Below, in pieces: positions 1 to 5,824 of a stretch of DNA of 5,824 nt. The notes below the pieces were generated by a model, which saw nothing but the letters and a program-made list of their open reading frames with translations, was not told where the DNA came from and did not search any database. Every line of letters starts with the position of its first letter. Position 1 is the first letter of the stretch. Origin of the DNA: Patescibacteria group bacterium UBA6023 (GTDB lineage: Bacteria; Patescibacteriota; Minisyncoccia; Phycocordibacterales; UBA6899); the NCBI GenBank assembly GCA_002429425.1, contig DIZR01000006.1, positions 1 through 5,824 of the forward strand, in the 5' to 3' direction. Made by a program: the position numbers and the translations under genes.

Positions 1-1017
1 CTACTATGGAGTTTGGATGAATTTGAAAAAATGTATTTACGCCTTGGCACAAACCATGGTGAAAGCACCTCACTTTATAATGCTTTTGACTACTATTTTT
101 TTGAATCAAAAACGGGAGTATTTGGAAAAGAAATTGTCTTAAAACATCCGGAAATATTTGAAAAAAGTGACGGAGCGATTGTTTATAAAGGAGATGAAGC
201 AAAGGGACTCCATACTCGTGTTTTTTTGAACAAGGAGGGTTTGCCGACCTATGAAGCGAAGGAGCTTGGGCTCGCAAAGATCAAATACGACACCTATCCA
301 TATGATATTTCGATTGTCATTACGGGAAACGAGGTGAACGATTATTTTAAGGTACTCCTTGATGCGATGAGTAAAGTTTTCCCCGAGCTTGCACAAAAAA
401 CAGAGCACTATTCACACGGTATGCTTCGGCTTCCTTCGGGGAAGATGTCCTCACGAACGGGGGATGTCATCACTGCGGAATCGCTCATCAATGATACGAA
501 AAAGCGCGCGCGGGCAAAAAATACCGACGAGAAATTTTCTGAAAATGAAAAAGATCAAATTGCGGAGCAGGTCGCCATCGGTGCAATCAAGTACTCCATT
601 CTTCGACAAGCATCGGGGAAGGACATCATTTTTGACTTTGAACAGTCACTCTCGTTCGAAGGTGATTCGGGTCCATATCTCCAATATACCTACGCACGCA
701 CGGTGTCTCTCCTTACAAAGGCAGGAGAGCGAAAACAGGGTAGTGTGGTGATGCAAGGAGAGACAATTTCTTCACTGCATAAATATATTTTACGTTTCCC
801 CGAAATTGTCCTCCGTGCAAATACTGAACGGGAACCACATCACATCGCGACATATCTCATTGAACTTGCCCGTGAATTCAATTCATTTTATGGCAATACG
901 ATTGTCCTTGATGGATCGGCTGACGAGGGGTACAAACTCGTACTCGTACAGATGACGTCACGAATACTTTCACGCGGACTTGAGCTTTTGGGAATTGAAG
1001 CACCTCTGCGAATGTAA
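1..1017 (+). CDS. argS: Arginine--tRNA ligase (ArgRS), C-terminal part, 5' truncated by the window edge
   Basis: Class I aminoacyl-tRNA synthetase that activates arginine with ATP and loads it onto tRNA-Arg in the cytoplasm. The frame is open from base 1 (first residues LLWSLDEFEK), so the gene begins upstream; the TTG at 13 is not a real start. Of an expected 550-600 residues, 338 are visible, and the HIGH motif is missing with the N-terminus. Counting from base 1, a segment around TYEAKELGLAKIKYDT matches the ArgRS core, and HGMLRLPSGKMSSRTGD (about 140-156) carries the KMSS signature (148-151), in a form also found in archaeal and CPR ArgRS. From about residue 221, GDSGPYLQYTYARTVSLL opens the DALR all-helical anticodon-binding domain, which ends in the typical LLGIEAPLRM. 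The stop is TAA. The family assignment is secure. There is no terminator before the next gene, so co-transcription with the kinase is plausible. Confidence 0.93.
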   Translation, partial: LLWSLDEFEKMYLRLGTNHGESTSLYNAFDYYFFESKTGVFGKEIVLKHPEIFEKSDGAIVYKGDEAKGLHTRVFLNKEGLPTYEAKELGLAKIKYDTYPYDISIVITGNEVNDYFKVLLDAMSKVFPELAQKTEHYSHGMLRLPSGKMSSRTGDVITAESLINDTKKRARAKNTDEKFSENEKDQIAEQVAIGAIKYSILRQASGKDIIFDFEQSLSFEGDSGPYLQYTYARTVSLLTKAGERKQGSVVMQGETISSLHKYILRFPEIVLRANTEREPHHIATYLIELAREFNSFYGNTIVLDGSADEGYKLVLVQMTSRILSRGLELLGIEAPLRM

Positions 1018-1077
1018 TGATTGTGTTTTTGAGTCGGATTCTCTAGGATGTGAGAAGTTGTTCACTGGAGAGTAATC
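1018..1077 (+). promoter_or_regulatory. argS-kinase spacer with Shine-Dalgarno and a weak promoter candidate
   Basis: This 60-base spacer holds a clear ribosome binding site, GGAGAG at 1067-1072; its GGAG core lies 7 bases before the ATG at 1078 and fixes that start. A weak sigma-70-like pair is also visible: TTGTGT at 1021-1026 and TAGGAT at 1044-1049, with a 17-base gap. It matches the consensus at only 3 and 4 positions, so it may be chance. No hairpin with a T-run is present, so read-through from argS is the simplest view. Confidence 0.55.
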
Positions 1078-1848
1078 ATGCGAAAGTTGATGCTTGGAGT
1101 TGCAGGAGAAATGGGAAGTGGAAAAGGACTAGCCACGGAGCTCGTGAAGCAATGGTATCCGGGAACGCAATCATTTCGTTTCTCGGATTCTTTACGGGAG
1201 TTCTATCGTCGAATTATCGCGCATGTTGTTACAAAAAATGACACGTTCGAAATCACCGATGAATTTCTTGTTTCATGTATGCTTACAGATTCGTTTGGTT
1301 CATCGGTTTGTACGCAGGATGCTGACCGATCGGGTCTCCGTACGTTCATTCGATGGCTCATTTTTGAATTCATTCCGAAACATGGAAGAGTTTGGACGAT
1401 GCAAGGGAGTACGATCGATTTGCAGGATATATCAACCGCGGTACGACAGTACTTTGGATCCGACATCCTCGAACGAGCGATCATCGCAAGGGTAAATGCC
1501 TCCACATCGGAAAGTCCGATCATTATTCTTGATGGGATTCGTCGTCCACGAGATATTGCAACACTGGTAAAAGATTCATCCGTATCATTCGGACTCTTGT
1601 ATATTGAGGTCGATGCAAAGACACGCTACGAGCGCCATAAAGCGCGCGCGGAAAAGCCTGGCGATGCAGAACTCACCTTCGAGCAATTCCTCGCATTAGG
1701 GAGCGTTGAGGCAGAGCGGGAGATCGTGCGTTTGCGCCCGCTTTCAAATGCCATTATCGACAATAGTGGTGAGTTCGCACATCTCGAGGGAGCACTCCGT
1801 ATGCTCATTGAGGGCTGGCTTGTGCACGGTACAGAAAATAGAAGATAG
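1078..1848 (+). CDS. P-loop NMP/dephospho-CoA-kinase-like protein (UPF0200-like)
   Basis: A 256-residue cytoplasmic P-loop kinase. Walker A is GEMGSGKG (residues 10-17), preceded by a hydrophobic strand (LMLGVA), which is the N-terminal layout of NMP and dephospho-CoA kinases. IIILDGIRRPRDI (148-160) gives a Walker-B-like strand ending in D152, followed by the DGIR motif. RYERHKARAEKPGD (183-196) with TFEQFLALGSVEAERE (200-215) resembles the arginine-rich lid and the following 'tFeeF...E' segment of the archaeal and CPR UPF0200 family. NAIIDNSGEF near the end matches that family's last strand. UPF0200 proteins are about 180-200 residues; here the middle (about 45-130) is longer and contains a W/R-rich segment that could be a substrate-binding insert. 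The start is supported by GGAG at 1067-1070. The true phosphate acceptor (dephospho-CoA, a nucleotide or something else) cannot be decided from sequence. The fold is confident, the substrate is not. Confidence 0.75.
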   Translation: MRKLMLGVAGEMGSGKGLATELVKQWYPGTQSFRFSDSLREFYRRIIAHVVTKNDTFEITDEFLVSCMLTDSFGSSVCTQDADRSGLRTFIRWLIFEFIPKHGRVWTMQGSTIDLQDISTAVRQYFGSDILERAIIARVNASTSESPIIILDGIRRPRDIATLVKDSSVSFGLLYIEVDAKTRYERHKARAEKPGDAELTFEQFLALGSVEAEREIVRLRPLSNAIIDNSGEFAHLEGALRMLIEGWLVHGTENRR

Positions 1849-1860
1849 TAAGAGGTAAAT

Positions 1861-1888
1861 TAACCCCGCCATATACGTGACGGGGTTA
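1861..1888 (+). terminator. Rho-independent terminator after the kinase gene
   Basis: TAACCCCG (1861-1868) and CGGGGTTA (1881-1888) form a perfect 8-bp stem. The 12-base loop can add a short inner CA/TG pairing. The T-rich tract TTATTTTG follows directly. It sits 12 bases after the kinase stop and upstream of the ileS promoter, so it separates the argS-kinase unit from ileS. The T-run is interrupted by an A, so efficiency is uncertain. Confidence 0.72.
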
Positions 1889-1945
1889 TTATTTTGTGGT
1901 GGGGAAAATCAATGTAAAGATGCAATTTTTTCCGATTAGTTATAG

Positions 1946-1951
1946 TATAAT
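1946..1951 (+). promoter_or_regulatory. ileS promoter -10 box, positioned for a leaderless transcript
   Basis: A perfect TATAAT lies only 8 bases before the ileS ATG (1960), so a start 6-8 bases downstream would fall at about 1958-1960, at or next to the start codon. There is no purine-rich Shine-Dalgarno in the intervening CGCTCTAT. No good -35 hexamer is seen 16-18 bases upstream, but an A/T tract (AATTTTTT, 1924-1931) precedes the box. Promoter identity is inferred from the exact hexamer and its place after a terminator. Confidence 0.65.
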
Positions 1952-1959
1952 CGCTCTAT

Positions 1960-4900
1960 ATGGAAGATACAGAAAAACAGGAAGAAAAGAAATCAATCAG
2001 TGAACGAGAGGAAGCAGTGCTCGCGTATTGGGACGCGCATAAAATTTTCCAGAAAACACTCGATGAGAATGAAGGGAAAGAAGCATATGTTTTCTATGAT
2101 GGTCCCCCATTTGCGACAGGACTCCCGCACCATGGGCACCTTCTTCAAAGTGCAATCAAGGATGTTATTCCGCGCTACCAGACGATGCGGGGGCGCTATG
2201 TGCGTCGCCAATGGGGATGGGACTGCCACGGACTTCCGGTAGAAAATCTTATTGAGAAAGAATTAGGACTGAAACAAAAAAGTGACATCGAGGAATATGG
2301 CGTCGAAAATTTTAATGCAAAGGCATGCGCAAGTGTGCTCACGTATGATGAAGAATGGAAGCGCATTATTCCGCGCATGGGGCGCTTTGTGGACATGGAA
2401 CATGCCTATAAGACGATGGATTCGGGCTACACCGAAAGTATTTGGTGGGCATTTGCGACACTCTACAAGAAGAAACTTATCTATGAGGGATACAAGGCGA
2501 TGCATATTTGTCCGCGTTGCGAGACAACGCTCGCTGCCTCTGAGGTTGCACAGGGGTATAAGGATGTGAAGGATATTTCTGTGTATGCAAAATTTGAGCT
2601 CGAGGGTGAACCGGGGACATTTCTTGTCGCATGGACGACGACACCATGGACGCTTCCTGGTAACGTTGCGCTTGCGGTTGGTACGAATATCGAGTATGTG
2701 AAAATATCAATCGGCACCGAAAAATATATTATTGCAAAAAGTCGTCTTGAGGCCGTTTTGAAATTACTTGCGATCGGAGAGCCCGAACTTGTTGAGTCAG
2801 TACAGAGCAAGGAGATCATTGGAAGATCTTACAAATCTATTTTTGATACATACGCAAACGACGCGACACTCGAAAATCATGCGAATGGATGGAAAGTTTA
2901 TGCTGCGGATTTTGTGACCACGGAAAGTGGTACGGGTATCGTCCACATCGCGCCCGCATTCGGTGAGGATGACATGGCTCTTGGAAAAAAAGAAAAGCTT
3001 CCGTTCATTCAGCATGTCGGCATGAACGGCAAAATAAAAGATGAGGTAGCCGGATTCGGAGGAATGTATGTGAAACCAAAGTCTGATAACGATAAAGAGC
3101 GACTTGCAACCGATATTGCGATACTCAAGTATCTTCAGGAGAAGGGAACTTTTTTTGCAAAGGAAAACCTCGTGCACTCATATCCGCATTGCTGGCGATG
3201 CGATTGGCCACTCATCAATTACTCCGCATCATCATGGTTTGTGAACGTGACCGCGCTCAAGCCTCGCCTTATCGAGGAAAACAAAGAGATAAATTGGATA
3301 CCGGAAAATACGCGCGATGGACGATTCGGCAAATGGCTCGAAGGTGCGCGCGATTGGGCGATTTCCCGTAGCCGCTATTGGGGTGCACCACTCCCGATTT
3401 GGAAATGTAATAAATGTGCGAATGTCGAGGCGATGGGCTCACTTGCAGACTTGCGCACAAAAATTGGCAGTACAAATACATATCGTATTATGCGTCACGG
3501 CGAATCGGATTCAAATTTACAGAATATTATTAGTTATAAAGTCGATGATGCGATCCATTTAACGGAAAAAGGTCGCGCACAAGTGGGCACAACCGCAACG
3601 AAATTGAAGAGTGTGGGAATTGATCTGATTATTGCGTCCCCATTATTGCGTACAAAAGAAACCGCACAGATAGTCGCAGAAACACTTGGACTTCCTGTTG
3701 AGCAAATTATTTATGACGCACGCATTGCCGAAGTAAATACAGGGGATTTTAATGGACAATCAATCGAAAAATATCGTACCTATTTTACGAGCACGCTTGA
3801 AAAATTTACGAAGCCAAGTCCCGGGGGTGAGAATCTTGAGCAGATGAAAACACGCATTGCGGAATTTCTCTACGAGATAGATCAGAAATATCATGGGAAA
3901 AATATTCTTTTTGTGACCCATGAATATGGCTCGTGGATGATGGAGGCGGTCGCACGTGGTGCGACGAACGAAGAAGCATCATGGATACGCAACGAAGCGG
4001 GTGATGACTATATTGACAATGCGGAAGCGCGCGAGTTTTCATTTGTAAATATTCCGCATAATCATAAATATGAACTTGATTATCATCGCCCATTCATCGA
4101 TCAGGTGAGTTATCATTGTTCGTGCGAGCTCGGTATGATGAGCCGTATCCCCGACGTTTTTGATTGTTGGTTTGAGTCGGGTTCGATGCCGTTTGCGCAA
4201 TTTCACTACATGGGAGATGAAACGACTCCGGATGGAAAACGTTTTGTGAAAAATTTCCCCGCCGACTTCATCGCGGAAGCGGTGGACCAGACGCGCGGAT
4301 GGTTCTATACGATGCTCATTCTTTCCGTGGGGCTTTTTGATCGCGCTGCATACAGGAGCGTCATTACGACGGGACTTATTCTCGCAGAGGATGGACAGAA
4401 GATGTCAAAAAAGCTCAAAAATTATCCAGATCCGATGGAGGTTGCAGCGAAGTATGGTGCCGATGCTTTGCGGTTTTATATGCTGAATTCACCCGTGGTG
4501 CGTGGTGAAGACCTCCGTTTCTCGATGCTCGGTGTTGATGAGGTATTCAAGAAAATTACGATGCGTCTTGATAATGTTCGCGCTTTTTATGAAATGTATG
4601 CAGGTTCGAATCCTATCCCGCGAAATATTGGCGAACGGACTGCCGTGCTTGATAAATGGATCGTCGCGCGTTGGCAGGAGACACACGCAGAAGTGACGCA
4701 TCACCTTGATACACATGAGCTCGATAAGGCGACCCGCCTGATTATGCCATTTCTCGATGATCTTTCGACGTGGTACTTACGCCGCTCACGCGATAAATTC
4801 AAATCAATCAACATGGATGAGCGCAATGCGGCAATCGAGACAACGGGTTGGATATTGCTTCAGGTAAGTAAACTTCTTGCCCCATTCATGCCGTTCCTTG

Positions 4901-5433
4901 CGGAAGATCTGTATCAACGACTCAATATTGAAGAGAAAAAAGAAAGCGTCCATCTCGAAATATGGCCTGCGATGGGTATCTCTCCGCATACGGTGCTCGA
5001 AGAGATGGAAGGGGTTCGTCGTATTGTTTCACTTGCACTTGAAGCGCGCGCAAAAGCAGGTATCAAAGTCCGCCAGCCACTCGCGACACTTAAAATAGCT
5101 GGAAATTTGAAATTGCTGAAAAATGATGAACTAACAAATATTATTGCCGATGAGGTGAATGTGAAAGTCGTAGAAGGTTCTGCGGATGTTGATGTGATCG
5201 AACTCGACACCACCATTACCCCTGAATTAAAAGAAGAAGGGGAGCTCCGCGACTTTATCCGTGCTATTCAGGATATGCGCAAAAAGGCAGGGCTTAATCC
5301 CGCAGATCGTATCGTACTCACTGTGCCCAAGGAGAAAATGGTACTCCTCGAAAAGTATCACGATGAGCTCATGGCAACTGTCGGTGCCGGGCAATTTCTC
5401 GAGGGAAGTGAACTACTGTTAAAAAAGATCTAA
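1960..5433 (+). CDS. ileS: Isoleucine--tRNA ligase, type 2, with an inserted histidine-phosphatase domain
   Basis: Cytoplasmic class Ia synthetase that charges tRNA-Ile and hydrolyses mischarged Val-tRNA. It has 1157 residues, or about 962 without the insert. The catalytic Rossmann fold carries the HIGH-type motif HHGH (57-60, in PPFATGLPHHGHLL). The first zinc ribbon is C184/C187 with C411/C414. It encloses the CP1 editing domain, with WTTTPWTLPGN (225-235) and GTGIVHIAPAFGEDD (324-338). SRSRYWGAPLPIW (469-481) leads into a second cysteine element, C483/C486 and C720/C722, which is split by a phosphatase domain (about 505-699). DVFDCWFESGS (732-742) and KMSKK (814-818, followed by LKNYPDP) are type 2 (eukaryote-like) forms. 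The anticodon-binding helices include STWYLRRSR (936-944). The C-terminal part has GIKVRQPL (1034-1041), as in this subclass. The ATG at 1960 is the only sensible start; no Shine-Dalgarno is present. The motif order is complete with no frameshift. Identity is secure; the fused domain is the anomaly. Confidence 0.96.
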   Translation: MEDTEKQEEKKSISEREEAVLAYWDAHKIFQKTLDENEGKEAYVFYDGPPFATGLPHHGHLLQSAIKDVIPRYQTMRGRYVRRQWGWDCHGLPVENLIEKELGLKQKSDIEEYGVENFNAKACASVLTYDEEWKRIIPRMGRFVDMEHAYKTMDSGYTESIWWAFATLYKKKLIYEGYKAMHICPRCETTLAASEVAQGYKDVKDISVYAKFELEGEPGTFLVAWTTTPWTLPGNVALAVGTNIEYVKISIGTEKYIIAKSRLEAVLKLLAIGEPELVESVQSKEIIGRSYKSIFDTYANDATLENHANGWKVYAADFVTTESGTGIVHIAPAFGEDDMALGKKEKLPFIQHVGMNGKIKDEVAGFGGMYVKPKSDNDKERLATDIAILKYLQEKGTFFAKENLVHSYPHCWRCDWPLINYSASSWFVNVTALKPRLIEENKEINWIPENTRDGRFGKWLEGARDWAISRSRYWGAPLPIWKCNKCANVEAMGSLADLRTKIGSTNTYRIMRHGESDSNLQNIISYKVDDAIHLTEKGRAQVGTTATKLKSVGIDLIIASPLLRTKETAQIVAETLGLPVEQIIYDARIAEVNTGDFNGQSIEKYRTYFTSTLEKFTKPSPGGENLEQMKTRIAEFLYEIDQKYHGKNILFVTHEYGSWMMEAVARGATNEEASWIRNEAGDDYIDNAEAREFSFVNIPHNHKYELDYHRPFIDQVSYHCSCELGMMSRIPDVFDCWFESGSMPFAQFHYMGDETTPDGKRFVKNFPADFIAEAVDQTRGWFYTMLILSVGLFDRAAYRSVITTGLILAEDGQKMSKKLKNYPDPMEVAAKYGADALRFYMLNSPVVRGEDLRFSMLGVDEVFKKITMRLDNVRAFYEMYAGSNPIPRNIGERTAVLDKWIVARWQETHAEVTHHLDTHELDKATRLIMPFLDDLSTWYLRRSRDKFKSINMDERNAAIETTGWILLQVSKLLAPFMPFLAEDLYQRLNIEEKKESVHLEIWPAMGISPHTVLEEMEGVRRIVSLALEARAKAGIKVRQPLATLKIAGNLKLLKNDELTNIIADEVNVKVVEGSADVDVIELDTTITPELKEEGELRDFIRAIQDMRKKAGLNPADRIVLTVPKEKMVLLEKYHDELMATVGAGQFLEGSELLLKKI
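3472..4056 (+). other. Histidine phosphatase (phosphoglycerate-mutase-like) domain embedded in IleRS
   Basis: About residues 505-699 of the IleRS form a full histidine-phosphatase fold. The RHG signature is YRIMRHGESDSN (508-519), with R512 and the nucleophile H513. A second arginine, R564, lies in ASPLLRTKETA (559-569), a hallmark of the family. E591 in EVNTGDFNGQS (591-601) fits the acid/base position. PGGEN (621-625) and the second histidine H654 in FVTHEYG (651-657) complete the site. All expected catalytic residues are present, so the domain looks active rather than decayed. Known relatives are SixA/CobC/PhoE-type phosphatases and phosphoglycerate mutases; the substrate cannot be told from sequence. 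Both junctions are in frame, with IleRS sequence (MGSLADL before; LDYHRPFID after) resuming cleanly. Five of the twelve leucines are TTA/TTG, perhaps more than in the flanks, a weak hint of separate origin. Confidence 0.9.
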
Positions 5434-5623
5434 TTTCCCGCTTCGCGATGTGGGGATGCGTGTGGTCACTCTCTACTCCGTGAGTTGTTTTCACGAATCA
5501 CCCCTTGTTTGTGTGGTCGCCTTCTCCTGCGGAGGGCTTCCTAATCCAGAGATAACGCTTTTCGAATACGAAAAGACCTAGTCATTTTCTTCCGGACACA
5601 AACAAAATATAATTCGTGGGAAG
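5434..5623 (+). ncRNA. Candidate structured RNA domain 1 (three-way junction) downstream of ileS
   Basis: No protein gene is visible here, but complementary segments nest into one branched fold. Closing helix: TTTCCCGC (5434-5441) with GTGGGAAG (5616-5623), including G-T wobbles. Arm A: GGGGATGCGTG (5452-5462) with CACGAATCACCCC (5492-5504), with a 2-base bulge and one G-A mismatch. Arm B starts at the next base: TTGTTTGTGT (5505-5514) with ACACAAACAA (5596-5605), 10 perfect pairs. Inside arm B are two hairpins: GCC..CTCC/GGAG.GGC (5519-5537) and CTTTTCG-AATA-CGAAAAG (5558-5575). The wobbles in the closing helix would be C-A mismatches on the other strand, which favours a + strand RNA. It could be an ileS 3' UTR, part of a longer RNA with domain 2, or a separate ncRNA. 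No known family is recognised. Arm A competes with a smaller hairpin (5479-5483/5491-5495). Confidence 0.42.
5608..5613 (+). promoter_or_regulatory. Possible -10 box upstream of RNA domain 2
   Basis: A perfect TATAAT at 5608-5613 would start transcription near 5620, giving an RNA that begins close to GGGAAGG and contains domain 2. At 17-base spacing the -35 region is TTTTCT (5585-5590), a poor match. The box also lies in the unpaired junction strand of candidate domain 1, so it may be chance if both domains belong to one transcript. Confidence 0.4.
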
Positions 5624-5652
5624 GTTTAAATACGTGTACCAATTATTATTTT

Positions 5653-5769
5653 GTGGGCATTTCACCCCACGATCGTCCTACTCTAAGAGAGACTTGCGCA
5701 GCGCGGCGGCGCGAGCAGAAGAAAATTTCAGCAGAAATTTATCTGGGTCTCTCGAGGAGTATGGACGAT
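5653..5769 (+). ncRNA. Candidate structured RNA domain 2: hairpin plus compact three-way junction
   Basis: A leading hairpin pairs GTGGG (5653-5657) with CCCAC (5666-5670). It abuts a long stem: ATCGTCC (5672-5678) with GGACGAT (5763-5769), then TACTC (5679-5683) with GAGTA (5757-5761), one bulged T at 5762. After a small AA/GA internal loop (5685-5686/5754-5755), GAGAGAC (5687-5693) pairs with GTCTCTC (5747-5753). Two arms then branch. One is TTGCGC (5694-5699) with GCGCGA (5709-5714). The other is CAGA (5716-5719) with TCTG (5742-5745), capped by AAATTTC-AGCA-GAAATTT (5723-5740). The junction has almost no unpaired bases. The T-G pair in the first arm favours the + strand. The fold looks like a stand-alone RNA or a 5' leader of a gene beginning beyond the window; no riboswitch or ribozyme core was recognised. 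Confidence 0.5.
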
Positions 5770-5824
5770 ATAAACTTTACGGAGTGAGAAGAAACCATAA
5801 CACTTAAAAGTGATCATGAGAAAT
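5770..5824 (+). other. Tail of the non-coding region with a small near-palindrome and a possible downstream start
   Basis: CACTTAAAAGTG (5801-5812) can form a short 4-5 bp hairpin. It is followed by an ATG at 5816-5818, of which only three codons are inside the window. No Shine-Dalgarno lies at the proper distance; the nearest purine run, GGAG at 5781-5784, is about 30 bases away. Whether this ATG begins a gene cannot be judged here. Confidence 0.2.

Noticed and set aside
139..751. Long open frames on the minus strand and in a second + frame across argS.
   Set aside because: They are shadows of a well-supported ArgRS frame and show no protein-like motifs or ribosome binding sites.
1960..5433. 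Possibility that IleRS plus phosphatase is an artefact of two genes joined by misassembly.
   Set aside because: The frame is continuous, IleRS sequence resumes at exactly the expected place after the insert, no IleRS segment is missing, and no duplicated sequence marks the junctions. Read mapping would be the final test.
5558..5575. Perfect 7-bp hairpin with a 4-base loop as an intrinsic terminator for ileS.
   Set aside because: The stem is A/T-rich and no T-run follows directly on either strand; it fits better as an internal hairpin of domain 1.
5672..5769. Inverted-repeat ends as a small transposable element (MITE).
   Set aside because: No target-site duplication is seen, and the interior forms two independent arms, which points to a folded RNA rather than a mobile repeat.
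5616..5807. A 63-codon open frame starting with GTG inside the 3' non-coding region.
   Set aside because: It overlaps the strongest RNA helices, has no Shine-Dalgarno, resembles no family I know, and its Ala/Arg-rich part comes from a GC-rich hairpin arm.
5434..5824. Tested by eye as RNase P RNA, tmRNA, SRP RNA, a tRNA or a T-box leader.
   Set aside because: No GAGGAAAGTCC-type RNase P core, no tmRNA tRNA-like ends, no SRP GGAAGC loop, no tRNA T-arm with acceptor stem, and no T-box GGGTGG motif were found on either strand. A covariance search could still reveal a divergent member.

Overview
The window most likely comes from a member of the Candidate Phyla Radiation (Patescibacteria, Parcubacteria-like). 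This is inferred from gene style: a compact ArgRS carrying a KMSS signature, a UPF0200/dephospho-CoA-kinase-like small kinase, a type 2 (eukaryote-like) IleRS, short spacers, and an ileS start with no Shine-Dalgarno sequence right behind a perfect TATAAT box. The three reading frames end in TAA, TAG and TAA and contain no internal TGA, so nothing suggests TGA recoding. All genes lie on the + strand.

Layout. Bases 1-1017 hold the 3' part of argS; its N-terminal portion lies outside the window. After a 60-base spacer with a clear ribosome binding site comes a 256-residue P-loop kinase (1078-1848), followed by a hairpin terminator (1861-1888). ileS (1960-5433) then starts from its own promoter (TATAAT at 1946-1951) and appears leaderless. 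Bases 5434-5824 contain no convincing protein gene but many strong self-complementary segments. These build into two branched RNA domains (5434-5623 and 5653-5769), with a TATAAT box between them at 5608-5613.

The most unusual object is the IleRS. It is 1157 residues long because a complete histidine-phosphatase (phosphoglycerate-mutase-like) domain, about residues 505-699, sits in frame between the two cysteine pairs of the second zinc-ribbon-like element, close to the catalytic core. All the recognisable phosphatase residues are kept (R512, H513, R564, E591, H654), and so are the synthetase signatures (HHGH, KMSKK, the editing motifs and the first zinc ribbon). One polypeptide therefore appears to charge tRNA-Ile, edit mischarged products and carry an intact phosphatase site.

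The second unusual object is the structured, non-coding 3' region. It matches none of the standard bacterial RNAs I checked by eye (tRNA, tmRNA, RNase P RNA, SRP RNA, T-box) and is a candidate new RNA or leader. Two genes make aminoacyl-tRNA and the third is a small nucleotide- or cofactor-type kinase, so the coding part is ordinary housekeeping apart from the IleRS fusion.
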